Made by a program: the position numbers and the translations under genes. The notes beneath the pieces are model-generated. The model did not search any database. It had not been told where the DNA came from and saw nothing but the letters and a program-made list of their open reading frames with translations. From Cercophora sp. LCS_1 (taxonomy: Eukaryota > Ascomycota > Sordariomycetes > Sordariales > Lasiosphaeriaceae): 64,000 nt of DNA. This document shows positions 1-12,189 of this stretch, piece by piece; position 1 is the stretch's first letter; every line of letters starts with the position of its first letter. The stretch spans positions 62,001-126,000 of the forward strand of contig JAPZLL010000019.1 in assembly GCA_036250225.1 (NCBI GenBank), read 5' to 3'.

Positions 1-463
1 CCAGAAACGAATGCAATCGTATCGCTGTCGAACTACGCTGCGTCCGGAGCCTTGAAGTCTGTCATTAGGTTCAACATTCCCGCCCGGATACTCACTTGCC
101 GAGGAGTCCGCCTGGATGTTATCGACGGCATGACGACGGGCATGTTCTCGGATTACCAGGCTCATAATTCCACCAGAACAACACAGTCAACTTCACCAGT
201 CAACACTGGGCAGGAACCCTACCACCCTCTGGGTGCACCGGACATCGGCGGGATTGCAACAAGTCTTGCTGACAAACTCATCCAAACGTTGACACTGGAT
301 CGCGATAGCCGGTATCTTGAAGACTGGGCACCTATCCACCAGTTCCGCGCCTATCGGCGTGGGATTGTCTGCACAAATGACAGCCCCCACACTTCCATGC
401 CCGGATCCAGAGGCGCTGTTGACTCTTCGACGGAGGATGACTCCCGGTCTCCAAAACTTTTCC

Positions 464-1416
464 TCATACGCGGTCAAGGTCTGCTTGATATATGCTTGAG
501 CATCCCGCCACAGGAGTCCATGCAGGATGACCACCAAGAACTTTCCACAAGGCTGCTCGAGACAATTGGCTCAGCTATAGCAGCCTTTCTCTTACCCATC
601 GTTCTGTAGCGAAAGTCAGAGACGGCAAACGGGCTTTTGTGAGGGTCTGCGTAGAAGTCGGTCATCCTGGTTCTAGGGCCCGGATTTAGCTCAGGCACCG
701 GGGTTCCATGGCTGAGAGGTGTCAGTATATTTCCTCCAAGGGACCTAAGGTAGGTGAAAGCTCACCTAGCACGACTGTCGATAGCCTCGCCCTTGAACGC
801 CTTCTCGGAGATGACGTCGGCCTCCAAGACAGGCTTGTAACGAGAATGAGCCAGAGTCTCAACAACACCGGCGTGCATACGATAGATCTTGATTCTGAGC
901 AATCCCAATGCCTTGCCAGTTCCCTTCTGTCCATGTGGCAGATTATCCGGATCAACTATCGAGAGATTGTGAGTACACAACATATTCGACTATTAATGGG
1001 AGAGACATACCAAACTTGAGAGCACCGAAGCAATAAGGGTAGGTCACTTCATTGCCGGCACCATCTACTCCCGCAAAGGACGCGCAATTGAACCCCCACG
1101 GAAGCTCGTGCGGGGCACCAGAAGGCGGGTTGATGCAGTGTAGCAGTTCCATGCTTTTGCCGTCGATCGAGAACCCGAAGGCAACATGGTGATTGTCACG
1201 GTTGAGCTGCTCCGTCAGCAGCACGACCATCCCGAACGGCTCGTCAACCTTGGCTTCGATGTACTTTACAACATAGGGCGCCTTGTTGTTGCGTTGGGAT
1301 ATGTCGAAGGTGAGGTTGTCAGGCGGGGCCTTGTTGGGAGAGTCGTATTCCATAGCTGTTGTGCCGTTGACCTGAACGGTGGCCTCAAGGCCATCGATAC
1401 AGGGGATGATTGCCAT
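464..1416 (-). CDS. DUF7918-family protein, copy 1, with diverged or truncated 3' end
   Basis: Fungal protein of the DUF7918 type; molecular function unknown. Exon 1 (1416-1011) encodes the domain start MAIIPCIDGLEATV and the conserved core (YVVKYIEA, then HHVAF and FGALKF). Exon 2 is 955-766 and exon 3 is 711-596, the latter carrying the family signature SPFAVSDFRYRTM. The three intron positions and phases (1, 2, 1) match copies 2 and 3. Downstream, the family exons with the RPxTPDQID helix and the VDLTDD tail cannot be found. A plausible but unsupported terminal exon is 552-464, which ends at TGA and gives 266 residues. The gene is either a functional truncation or a decaying copy. It is the most distal member of the tandem array. 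The family assignment is firm; the 3' end is not. Confidence 0.7.
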
Positions 1417-2196
1417 TTTCTAGGCAGGGTTCCCTGGTGCTGTCGGTTTGTGTTGTTGAGAGAAGAGGAGGTGGACTTGAGGGGAACTTGCTGTGTCGAG
1501 AAATTTATCCTTGTGCAAGTTCGCCGCATGTATTCGTGGGGTGAAAAAGGAACCAACGCATACCGGTGGGTGCGGGTGAATGACTGTTTCTCGGCCGGTG
1601 CTCCGGATGTTGTTGAAGGAAGCGGCATGTGCGAAGAAGGGCGGTACGATAGACCGGCGGGTGACCGGGATTACTTGGGTTTCCCAGCGTTGCCAAATCG
1701 AACAGGGCACAGAACACCACAAATAATGGCGGACAACCCTAGAGAAAAAGCGCAACAAAGAGAAAGTCATAGGATGCAAAATATGCCATCCCTCAGCCAG
1801 ATTTCCCTTTCAGCCTCCCAGTTCAAGGTCCCCCAGCCGTCCAATTCACCAGCCAGACGGCCACCGAGAAGTAACAACCGACCTTTTGGCCAGAGTGGCT
1901 GGTAACACTGACCTCGAACTGGCAGATCGAATTCTTCCAGATGAAAGGCGGGAGAGGCTGACCGCTTTTTTACGTTCAAAAGTCACAAGGGCACCCCCGA
2001 TGTAAGGTGGCCAGAATCACAAACATTTTACAGGGGATTGGTGCTGATTCTGCGATTCTAGGTTTCCCCGAACCAGAGACCCGCTTGACATGGACAGCGG
2101 ACTGGACCTTGGAGGAGTCTCGTCCGCTTGCCGATCTCCTGGCACACTGCAGCGTGGTAATAGCCCCTTGCCTCCGCCGGCAATCTGAGGACGAGC
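1417..2196. other. Intergenic region between DUF7918 copies 1 and 2
   Basis: Upstream region of copy 1 and downstream region of copy 2. No independent gene is supported: the plus-strand frames here are antisense shadows of copy 1 or lack motifs. No terminator or clear TATA element was recognised. Confidence 0.5.
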
Positions 2197-3445
2197 TCAG
2201 TCATCTGTGAGGTCAACCTCAACCCGTCCATCATCAATCCGACGGCCCTTGTATTTTCGCAGAAACTCAGCATCGCTCATAGTACTTGCGCGCTCCCTCT
2301 TCACCGCGCTGCCCTCTCCATTTTCGGATTTGATGCGTGTAATCTCTTCGTTCCTCTAATCTTCCTGTCAGACGAGTCACCAGGCTAGTGGACACCATTG
2401 GGCCATAAATACCTTGCTAATAAGGAGCTCCCGAGCCAGGCGGCGAACCTCAGCTTCACTCATCTCGTCAATTTGGTCTGGTGTGGAAGGACGGGCCACA
2501 ATACCCTCTTTGCGGAGCCCATCTACAGGTATGTGCCGTGAATAAGGTGAGCTACAGCTGGGGAGGAAATGCACAACATACCCATAGTGCGGTAGCGGAA
2601 GTCAACAACTGCAAATGGTCTTGCTTCAGGGTCGGCAAAGACAGGGTCCATCAATTCGGGCCTTATCCAACCGTTGGCCACCTTGGAGCCATATCTGTCA
2701 AGGATCATGAATGTTAGTCAATGACCGTTGATGCCATGGGAATCGAGTTGCAGGTTCTTACTTCACTCGTGTATCTAGCGCCTTACCCTTGAGAGCCTTC
2801 TCTCCAATGCAGACGTTATCGTTCTGCGGTTCAGGAGCCGTAGATGTCCAGGGACGCATCGGCGCGCATTTCATGTGGTGAAAGACAACTCGGATCAGAC
2901 CAAGATTGGAAGCGAGAGATATCTGCTCTCGTATAACATCGAGCGGGAAGTCGGTTGTATCGTCTGTTGAGCAGAAGCCAAGTCAGATAGGAATCTCAAC
3001 CTGGGATGAATGGGTAGGCCGGTGGTCGGGGGCCGGACTTGCCGACTTGGAGGGGCGCGAATTGAAGCGAGTGCTCCTTGATTTGACCCTTTGGATCTCT
3101 GCTATGCACTGCTGCTACCGTGCCTCTCCAAGACGGGCCACGCCTGTGATCCTGCTTGAGGCAGAAACCGCTGCTGCCGAAGACCAGGGAGAAGGCTATG
3201 TGGTGGTCGGCGTGGACGAAGGCGCGCTTTCGATGAACGTAAATCTCGAACAATGCGTTTGGAACTGACTCAATGTATCGCACAGTATAGGGCGGCGATG
3301 CTGTCGGCCCGAACGGGTAGTGGAACTGGAGGTTATCCGGAACACCACAATCGTTGGAATCATGGGGCGGAACATGCTCCTTCGCCTTTTGGCCATTGAT
3401 CTTGATCCGAACAGAGAGTCCTTCGATCCCTTCGAATACAGCCAT
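2197..3445 (-). CDS. DUF7918-family protein, copy 2
   Basis: Five exons: 3445-3043, 2963-2762, 2694-2582, 2522-2413 and 2355-2197 (328 residues). Exon 1 carries the N-terminal domain (MAVFEGIEGLSVRI, YTVRYIE, HHIAF). Exon 2 has GEKALKGKALD, exon 3 RPFAVVDFRYRTM, exon 4 EGIVARPSTPDQID and the helix EAEVRRLARELL. The last exon is basic (VKRERAS, FLRKYKGRR) and ends VEVDLTDD, a V-x-D-L-T core with acidic flank that fits a SUMO-interacting motif; this is inferred. Intron 1 must use a GC donor (GCAAGT at 3042) because only that keeps the phase shared by all paralogues. The function of the family is not known; the basic stretch suggests a nuclear protein. Confidence 0.85.
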
Positions 3446-3834
3446 GTTTTCGGCTCGACGGGATCTGCTGGCGATTCCTGTTGCGCCATGGATTGTTGGT
3501 TGAAAGAGAGAGGTTGGAAAAAAAAAAACTTGGTGCAGGACATGGATTCACCCCAGTCGCAAAAAGAAAACAAACATCAAATTTCCGATATTTAGTGCAA
3601 AGCACTGGGCACAGTTGGTCAGCAGTGCACACGAACGCGGATTTGGACATAAAAAAAGGATTGAAGTTCCCATAGTGTTACCGACAAAATTACCTACTCT
3701 TCATACCAGATCCTCCCTCTCCCATTGACTCCTTCTCGTCCCAAGAACGCTAACCAGCCACTCTTCCTGTCCGGAAGCCCAACCCCAGACGAAGGTTTAT
3801 CTGGTACCGTATACCTACACGACAACAACACGCT
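3446..3834. other. Intergenic region between DUF7918 copies 2 and 3
   Basis: About 390 bases containing the presumed promoter of copy 2 and the 3' region of copy 3. An A-run lies near 3520. Nothing else was recognised. Confidence 0.5.
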
Positions 3835-5044
3835 TCAGTCATCCGTCAGGTCGATCTCGATCTTGCCTCCTTCCATCTTACGACCCTTGTATCGCCTCAG
3901 GAACTCGGCGTCACTCATCGTCTCTGCACGCTCTCGCTTGACCGCCCGACCGTCCCCGTTTTCGCTCTTGACACGAGTCTCCCCAGCTTTCTGACCCGGC
4001 TGTTAGTGCATCACACTAAGTGCTGACTCGTAACCACCAAAAACTTGCCTGCTTCTCCAAAAGCTCCCGAGCAAGGCGTCGGAGACCGTCTTCGTTCATG
4101 GCATCAATTTGATCCGGGGTTCGAGGCCGCTCAAGGATTCCCTCCTTGTAGAGTCCCTCTGTCGAATGTAAGTCGGCGGAGTTGGACAAGGAACATGTTG
4201 TTGAATGACCTACCCTTGGTTCTGTACCAGAAGTCAAACACTGCGAAGGGACGTTTCTGAGAGTCGTGAAAGATATCTTCATTGCGGTAGATGGTGGTGC
4301 TCCCGAACGGCTTGGTATCAAGACTGTGAATGGTGGTGAATAACATGGTTCAGCCGTATCAGGAGACACGGAAGGGAAGAGTTATGTATCGGTAGCTTAC
4401 CCCAGTTGTGCATCAACTGCTTTGCCTTTGAGTGCCTTCTCGGCCAACGTAGCAGTCTTGTGGGTTGTTGTGCGATACAGCTCTCTCGCCACAACGTTAG
4501 AGGCTTTCATGTGAAATACATTCACACGAATGACACCAATATCTTTGGCTTGTGATATCTGTTCCTGAATCGCGTCCTTCGAGAAGTTAGAATCACCTGA
4601 AGTTCGGTGTCAGTCGCGTAAGTTGCGGCGAGTCCTGATCCTTGCTGACTTACTGACTTCAAGAGGCGCGAATCGAAATGTATGTTCCGTCGGTCTCCCA
4701 TCAGGCCCCAATGAGAGGAAATTGTCATTCTCTCGTAGCCAGATTGCATGATTGTTGGTGTCGTGGAGCATACCCAACTTTCGTGCGTCAATGGAATGGG
4801 AAAAGGCGATGTGGTGGCCGACTTGTTGGAAAGATTGATCTTTTTCAACCACAACTGAAAAAGGTGCACCCGGAACCGCTTCGATATACTTGACAACATA
4901 GGGCTGGGGACCGTCTTCATCTTCGGGGACGTCGAAGTCCAGATCATCGGGAACAACCTCGTTGGGCGCTGGGTATTCCCTTGCTAAAGTCCCGTTCACG
5001 CGAACGCTAACCTTCAGGCCGCGTATGCCGTGGATTATCGCCAT
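3835..5044 (-). CDS. DUF7918-family protein, copy 3
   Basis: Five exons: 5044-4654, 4596-4401, 4323-4214, 4158-4049 and 3999-3835 (323 residues). It has the same exon architecture and phases as copy 2. Visible family motifs are MAIIHGIRGLKVSV, YVVKYIEAVPGAPF and HHIAFSHSID in exon 1, AEKALKGKAVD in exon 2, RPFAVFDFWYRTK in exon 3, GILERPRTPDQID and RRLARELLEKQ in exon 4, and FLRRYKGRK followed by the terminal IEIDLTDD in exon 5. Intron 4 starts with GCAAGT after CAG, a GC-AG intron, at the place where copy 2 has a GT donor. This is the promoter-proximal member of a head-to-tail array of three, which points to origin by tandem duplication. Confidence 0.87.
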
Positions 5045-6188
5045 TTCTGCCTTTAGGGTGGGGTTGATCGGTGAAAGCTCAACGAGTTGCTTGACCTGAA
5101 AAGAGCGGTGAAGTCAATGGTGGGAGATTTTCCTGGCAGAAAAAGCAAACAACCTACGTTTGAGAGGCCGAACGGGAAGGCGCCGTTCCCCGCTTGCTGG
5201 ATAGTTTCCTAGAGCCCGGGCAGGAACGCAACGAACTCGCAAAGTACGGCTAAAACAACACAAAACGGCGTACGCGCGAGAAATCGAGTGAGTTGAGGTG
5301 AAAGCCTGCAATTTGCTTCGTCTGGTGACTGTCGCGACCGTTTGATATCGAAGTCGAACAATCCGTTGAAAGCCACACCCCTGTCGAGGCCTGGATGATG
5401 CCTGGGAAACTGTGGCACGTGCACTCAGCGGACCCACATCAACTCGGGTTGGATCTCGATGACTTCAGAGAGAAGGAGCGCTGCGATATTCCAGACTCAA
5501 ACCTTTGACTTCCGGTGAAACGCCTTCATTCTGTTCTGCTCTGCTTTTATTGCCCTACCCTGATTTTTTAGGCTAGCGGCGTTTCTTGGTGAGGCAGCTG
5601 TTGCCCTCGCCTTGTCGCGGGACATTGTTGACCAACGTCGAGGGTCGTTGCGATCTCGTTTTGTGCCCCACCGAGTCATCTTCTGCGACGCGTTCCCACG
5701 CGACAAAAGTGCGCGACCGGCTGAATCCATCTCGACCACGATCCCTGGACTGTTTCGCTGTTGAGCCTCATCGTCAGACCGTCAGACCGTCTACGGACGG
5801 ACGGCAGGCGCCCCGGCCCGACGCCGCTCACTGGCTGCCAGCAGACAAGACCCCCACCCACATGGCGCCGTGATACCCAAGGCGCCGACCCAACCAAGGT
5901 CAGCATCTTGTGCTCACTTTTATCGCTCTCGATGCTAACACGGCAGTAGCCCCTCCGGATTAGGAAGTGAGGTCACCTGCACCTTGCTTCTGGTTCCGGG
6001 ACTTGTCCTCACTGTCCTCACTGTCAGCACACAGTGTTTCACCTGTCAGAGTTGAGGCAGAAACCAGTCCACTCAGAGCCTCCCGCCGACTCGTTACACC
6101 GCCCGGCCGCTACTCCCACCCCCACCCCCTACCAGCGCGTCAAGTCCGACTTGCTCACAGATCGTCTTCCTGGGTACCCACCATCACA
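5045..6188. promoter_or_regulatory. Divergent intergenic region between DUF7918 copy 3 and the XLF gene
   Basis: 1.1 kb that must hold the promoters of both divergent genes. Open frames over 5586-5949 have no recognisable content. The stretch before 6189 is pyrimidine-rich, as is usual for fungal 5' UTRs. The frame open from 5967 lacks an ATG before 6189. Confidence 0.5.
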
Positions 6189-7775
6189 ATGCCGGACCAC
6201 CCCTCATGGCGGCTCCTCCCGGTTGCCGTCCCGGGTATACCTAACCTCCTAGTCTCGACTACGTTTTCCACCGACTCGTACAAGGTACATCTGACCGACC
6301 TCGCCAACGTATGGGTTGAGAGCATGGAAAGGAAGCCCATCTTCAAGAGGGGGCTTGTGGAGGACACTAGCATCGACCCAAGCGACGGGCCCGACCAGCT
6401 ACGGAGAATGTTTGAGGTCCTACAGGCGGCTTTTGACACCAACAAGCCTGAGCATGCCAACACGTCACTCACGATTGAGAGCGGAAAAGACGACGCTCTG
6501 GTCGTTCACGTCACCTGCATTCTGCCAAAACCCCTCAAGCCCTTCAAATGGCCCATGACCCTGACCAAGTGTCCGCACTCGAGTGTCGTGACGCAGCTTA
6601 TGCTCCCCCTGATCACGGCGCATGAAGCTCGCACGCGGGAAATTGACGAGCTTGTCGGCGCTCTCGGGGAAAAGGATGCTGTCATCACGAAACTGGTGGA
6701 CAAACTCGAAGCTACAGGCATCGGATTGGAGCATGTCTTCAATGCTCTTTCGGGAAAACGCAAGGTTTCGAGGGCTGCCGCAGAGAGCAAGGTCAAGGGT
6801 CTCGCGCCGTTTTCCGAGTCTCGGTTTCGGAGCAATGCTGCCGAACTGCAGGGCGGCGCTAGCCCCACGGACGTTTCTTCCGTCCTGGACGGCGTTTTCG
6901 GCGGTGCCACAGGCTTAAAGTACAGGTCTGACATGGATCTGGAGGCGTCTCCTATGCTCAACGACTGGTGGTCTGGGCTGAGCAGGGGCCAGAGCCTGAT
7001 TCTCGCCGACCGCTCAAGGAGGAGAACGACCGCGACCCCTGATACCTCCCAAAGGGTGGGCAAAGCGGCAGACGACGATGACGACTTTCAGATACAAGCG
7101 ACGCCGCCTGGCCTGGCATCCGCGCGGAAACGTGCCACCAACACACGACCAGCCGTGGCTGACGACAGTGAGACGTCCGATGGGGAAGACATACCAGACA
7201 GCCTACCACTCCCGTCATTGAGCCGTACGGTGGGGGCTTCTGGCTCCCGGTTGGGCACTGTAGGCGGCCACAAGAACTCTTCTCCACCCTCACCACAGGC
7301 AGCAACACCGCCACGTCAAGTACCCTCAGGACCGAAACTGGCGGGAAGCAGCACTGCGTCCGAGACAGCCTCCGACAATGACGATGTCGCAGAGAGCCCA
7401 CCAAAGCCGCCATCCCCGAAATCTGCCCCGCGACGTGGTGGCCTTGGTCGGATTGGTGGCAAGGCAAAGGAGGTTACGCCGGCGACCGAACAAGTTCGCT
7501 CGCCATCACCAGTTGCGCCAAAGATATCTCCGACGCCGCCACGGAGACACAAGCTTGGCGTCATTGGCAAGAAATCCAACGCAGAATCGTCTCCCCAAAC
7601 GGAAAGCCCAAGCGAGAGTAGCAGGGGGAGGAGCAAAACACCGGCAGCGGCTGGCAAGCCTGAACGGCTCCGAGAGACGTCAGAGGAGCGAGCCGATCGC
7701 AAGCGAGCCGAGCTCCAACGAGAGCTCGAGAGGAGAGCGGCCGCTGCTCCTGCAAAGAAGAAGCGCAAGTTCTAA
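6189..7775 (+). CDS. nej1: XLF/Nej1-like non-homologous end-joining factor
   Basis: Single-exon 528-residue protein of the XLF (Cernunnos/Nej1) family. In the nucleus XLF bridges XRCC4/Lif1-ligase IV complexes and Ku during end joining. The N-terminal head (about residues 1-130) has SWRLLPV, STTFSTDSYKVHLTDLAN and the W-ESM segment typical of the family. A coiled-coil stalk follows (about 145-190, EIDELVGALGEKDAVI and following). The rest is a long, probably disordered Ser/Pro/acidic region. The last residues are AKKKRKF, matching the basic KKRK-type C-terminal motif known from Nej1 to be needed for nuclear import and end joining. The start at 6189 is chosen because the ATG context (ATCACA-ATG) is good and the head domain begins there. 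Its length exceeds that of yeast Nej1 because of the disordered tail. Confidence 0.9.
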   Translation: MPDHPSWRLLPVAVPGIPNLLVSTTFSTDSYKVHLTDLANVWVESMERKPIFKRGLVEDTSIDPSDGPDQLRRMFEVLQAAFDTNKPEHANTSLTIESGKDDALVVHVTCILPKPLKPFKWPMTLTKCPHSSVVTQLMLPLITAHEARTREIDELVGALGEKDAVITKLVDKLEATGIGLEHVFNALSGKRKVSRAAAESKVKGLAPFSESRFRSNAAELQGGASPTDVSSVLDGVFGGATGLKYRSDMDLEASPMLNDWWSGLSRGQSLILADRSRRRTTATPDTSQRVGKAADDDDDFQIQATPPGLASARKRATNTRPAVADDSETSDGEDIPDSLPLPSLSRTVGASGSRLGTVGGHKNSSPPSPQAATPPRQVPSGPKLAGSSTASETASDNDDVAESPPKPPSPKSAPRRGGLGRIGGKAKEVTPATEQVRSPSPVAPKISPTPPRRHKLGVIGKKSNAESSPQTESPSESSRGRSKTPAAAGKPERLRETSEERADRKRAELQRELERRAAAAPAKKKRKF

Positions 7776-7968
7776 CCGTCTCATCACGGTTTACGCGGAT
7801 TTTACATCAATGGGGGAGGAGAGTGGACGCTTACTGCCACCCCTTACCGGGGCTGCAGGTCACAGATACACCACGAGATTCGCATGAAGCCATAGTTCGA
7901 TCGCAAATTGTTCAGGAGCCAACCCAATGAGGGCTTAACTCGAATAAATCACGTACATCACCCAACTG

Positions 7969-9776
7969 CTACTTGCTCCCTTTGTAGTCATTGGTACACT
8001 CGACATCCAGATTCCTCGGGTCCTGATTCAGGCAAAATGCCTGCCGGGTGCCATTTGGGCTCAAGACGCCAATCTCGGTGGCGTGGATATCGCGGCAGAC
8101 GGTGGCACTACTGCAGGCAAACGTCGCGATCAGGGGCTGGTACCTGCGACTTGTGGTGCCCCGGAAACGACGGAAGACAACATTGTCGATCGTCAGCGGA
8201 CTGGGATACTGCTGGCAGACAGTCAGGCTGCGCTGGCCGTAGCACTGGGTAATTTGCATGGCGTAGTCAACATTGTCGACGAACATGTCCTCGTACGTTA
8301 TGTTCCGGACCCGTCCTGAGCCGCCGCCGCCCTGGAGATCGTCCGACATCGCCGACGGCGCGTTGGGCCACACCTTGATGCGGGCGGCGTCGGACGCGTT
8401 GTGCATGCTGATGTTGCTCACCATGACATTCTCGACAATGTCAAACTGGCCCACGTACTGGCCCAGACTCCCGACGCTGATGCCATGCGAGCCGTTACAA
8501 AACAGCGACTGCACCAGGATGTCGGTGCTGTTGGGCTTGAACGACACGCAGTCGTCGCTGTTGTTAATGACCGAGTTCATGATGGTGACGTCGCGGCTGC
8601 GGTACGTATCCCACCCGTCTGTATTTTTGGCCGTGTTCCTGCTCACGCTGGCCCCAGCAATGTCAATGGCATCAAACACGACGTTGCTCGCGTTGGCGAC
8701 AAAGTGATAGTACTGCGGGCTATGCCGGAGCGCCAGACCCGACAGCACGCTATCCCTCAACCCGTCGATGCCAACCAGGACCGGCCGCAGAGTATAGATG
8801 TTGGCGGCGTACTCGTCGTACCACGCCTGCCCATTTCCGTCAATTGTGCCACCTGCCTTGCGTCAGCAAGTCCCATGCGTCAAGATACATCTCGGGCTAT
8901 CTTTCCGTCGTAGCGCCCATGGCAGCACCGCATATGCCGTGGCCGCCTTAAGTCCGGGGCCTGGCTACGGGCAGGAGGCGCCGGCCATGTCTGGATGTGG
9001 CGCGAGCCCCTCCTCCTCCACCAGACGGCGGCCACAACGTCGCGCCCTCTCCACTTTGGGCAAAGGCGCCATGTGCAACCGTTTCTTTCGGTATGGCAGA
9101 CAAGGCAGGGCAGTGCCAGGTCCGGATCGAACTGTCTTACGGCCGGGAAAGGGGAACAACGACCCGTTACACGCATACACCAAGGGGGAAATGGGCTTGC
9201 TTCGCCAACGGACGAACGTACCGCCATAGATCCACACGTCTTCTCCACCAAGCTTGAAGAAGGATGTGACGTTTTGGAAAACGAAATGGAAGGAGTTCGC
9301 CTGCCAGTAGGCCGTGTCATTGGTGAAGCGGATGCGACCCTGGATGTCTGCTCGTGTGCGCCGCGAGAGCGTCGTCGTCAGTCTCACTCTCAGCCTCATT
9401 TCTCCGACAACGACACCGACAGGGCTGGGACACAGCTCGGTTGGGGTGGGGCATGGGTCATACCGATGTCGATGTGTCTGAGAAATGTCAGGTCCATGGC
9501 GACGCCAACGGTGTAGGTCATGTCTCGGAGAAACAGCACATGGCCGCCGTCGTTGCACTGGTGCAAGGCGAACAGGATGCTGAAGGAGTCATCTGTGACC
9601 CCGTCGCCATGTGTGTTCACGACACACACCTTGGAGGAGCGCTGCAATGGCGTTGGGAATGGGACCCTGGGATGGTAGGGCCTCGGAGCGAGCACCGGTC
9701 GCGGCGACAAGGGGTATTCCGTCGTCGCCGCAGCAGCAGACGACAGCAGCGTCGACAAGAGTACAAACAACTTCAT
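7969..9776 (-). CDS. Secreted GH28 exo-polygalacturonase
   Basis: Three exons, 9776-9464, 9347-9222 and 8852-7969, give 440 residues, the normal size for fungal exo-polygalacturonases. A signal peptide (MKLFVLLSTLLSSAAAA) marks secretion. GH28 catalytic motifs are in order in exon 3: NTDGWD near residue 221, DDCVSFKPNS near 244, GSHGISVGSLG near 265 and RIKVWP near 304. These residues hydrolyse alpha-1,4-galacturonosyl links in pectin; the exo assignment rests on the NTDGWD/GISVGSLG variants and is moderately sure. Several N-glycosylation sequons are present. Intron 2 is long for this window (369 nt). The gene is the last one before a large gene-poor interval that contains its promoter. Confidence 0.9.
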
Positions 9777-12172
9777 GGCTTGGCTGGGCGCCGGTGGTTT
9801 CACAGCGGGTGCGGAGCTGGCACGGAGCGGAGTTGGCTGTCGTACGTCCGATGAGGGGTGTCGGCGTCGGGGCCCCTTTACCCGGAGCCGGGATTGCGGC
9901 TCCGGGAAAATACCACGACTTCATCCAGCATCCGGGCGTGATGTATCGCTTTCACGATTTCGTTTGCTGATTTCCTCCGACATCACTCTACTCAGCGCTC
10001 ATCAACATGACACAGGGTGAAGCGATTGCTTGCCCTGGGGCTGACAGAAACCGACAACTTCCGCCCAGTCCTCGAGAAGCCACCCCGCCTATTCGGTGTT
10101 TGGCCTCAACAAACTCTAGGGGTTCTCTCTCACCATTGTGTTTGGCGTCATTCGGCGTCATTTTTTTTCTCTCGGAAACAAGGAAAGGTGCAGGCGCCTT
10201 CTCGCAATTCTCCAAGGTTACTGTACATTGTCACTTCACCCCTCTGCAGTGGTCTCCTGATCAGCATGAGTCAGTCCTGAGTGGCCACTAAGCAGCATGC
10301 TTCCGAGCTGTCACCTCGGGCCCTCTGCTAGACCGCGCAGCTGCCACTGAGACATGCCCTATCTTGTTGTTTCCCCAGCCAGCAACGAATCGGACCCGTC
10401 GCCCGACTCCCGTCATCCCGCCCAGTCTCCCGAGACAGTCTCATAGGGACATGCTGTCCGACACGCCTCATCTGAGCCGGTCTGTCAATCACAACGTCCC
10501 CCAACCACCCAACCCAGGACTCCAGAAAACCTGGCCCGCGGGAGTGCGAAACTGACAGTGGGAGATGCGAGGCGGGCCTTGCTGGATAAAGTCAGCCCTG
10601 TATGTCAAACCGCAGGATGGCTGGCGGGCATTGAGTCTGATTCGCCATTTGTCTGCATGCAGAAGAGAACAAAGGCAGCTATCAAATGCTGACTTGGCAG
10701 GTTACCCGTCAGTTCTCACTCATCTAGATCTTTTGCTGCCAAACAACGGCGTCATATGCGATCAGAAAACGCACAGGTGCGGGGCTCGTCGACTTGCTGT
10801 TCGCAGCTCAGCTCTCGCCGGCCTCGCGATATCGCGCAGTTTGTGTCGTGTGTAACGCACGTGAGCGAAGCTCTGCTTCGTTGACGAAAATCGGCCCTGG
10901 CCGTCTGCATGGGGCTACTGCATCGGGACCCGAAGGGTACATCCAAGGCAGCGCTATCGAGCTCCCTATCAGCGCCGGCATGCATCCCTTGAAAGGTGCA
11001 CCTGTCAAAATGCCTCCGGACGGAAAGCGGATGGGTTCTGGATGATCTGTGAGGCTGGAAGCCCGGGTGTGCCAATGCAAGAGCGCCTCCAGCAGGGGTT
11101 CTGGCTTCCCCCAATGCTGGCGAGACCATTGACGCTCAAATGACGCTGTCGCCTTCCATTCCCGTCCGGCCACTTGCGGTTGGCTGCCAGAATTGGGCAA
11201 TGCCCGCCGAGTTGAGCAGCTGTCCGCTCCGGGGCAGTACTCTCTCGGCCCGATGCCGCGGAAGCGGTTTGTCGGCCCCCTTTGCCCCCTAAAGTGCTGC
11301 CTGGGCGTGGAAATGCTGCGAGCAATAATTGGCAATATCATTCTCCAGCGCAACACAATTTGGACCTGGTATCATTGAGTCGGTGTTTGCCATCTTTGGT
11401 CCACTGGTGGGGACGAGGAGCAGCAGAGTGCTGACACCAGACTGGCGCTGTGCCACGGTCCCGTGTACCTGGTTGGACGACCGATGCCTATCGAGATCAA
11501 GCGGGGGCGATCGATGGTCCCAGTTACCAAGAATTTGGTCGGAGCAATGGGAGGGGGCTGCTGGTGATGGTGGGCCTTGTTGGTTTGCTTATCTGTGGGT
11601 GCGATCAGGGGCGCCCTTGTGCACAGGCTGAGATTGGTGAGCAGTCAACTGTCTCGCCGCCAAAACCAGCGCCTCAGTGGGGTTGTGTCCGTTGTCGCCT
11701 GCGTGCACGCCCACCTCGTCAGGCTGGCCTTGAGGATTGGCATCTGTCATCATTACTTGATGCTTGCTCGTTTGCCCACCAGCTGGTGTTTGCATCCATC
11801 GAGTCCAATCACAAACAGAAATTGTCTCGGTGCGTCGTCCGGAGTCGAGGCGCCAATCCCCGGCGTGAGAGCACCACCACTCACGGCGGCAGTTGTCGGC
11901 CTAGCGGGGCCTCCGATGCCGATGGGGGGCGTCACCGCCAGGGCAGCAAGGGGGATTCGCAAGAGACCAACCATGGGCGTCTGTCAAAGTTGCACGCCGC
12001 AGGTGTCACAATGCGTGATCTGCAGGCAGAAGCGGGAGAGTGCACCTCAAAGGTGTCGGACCTTGTTTGAACGGATGCCATTGGTAGTCCGGCATTCGGC
12101 GCTTAAGCCGGGTGGACAGCCACTGCGGCGAGCAGAGGCGGGGAAAGGGCAAGCAAAACCAGGAAACCCTCG

Positions 12173-12189
12173 ACACACACACACACACA
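12173..12189. repeat. (AC)n microsatellite
   Basis: About eight AC units followed by an ACC-rich stretch, inside the gene-poor interval. Confidence 0.9.

Noticed and set aside
52..609. 185-codon plus-strand frame at the left edge
   Set aside because: No domain or signal; it overlaps the 3' region of DUF7918 copy 1 on the other strand and begins with a non-ATG codon.
5967..6188. Upstream extension of the XLF reading frame
   Set aside because: Begins with GTG and is Ser/Pro-rich without family similarity; the head domain starts at the ATG at 6189.
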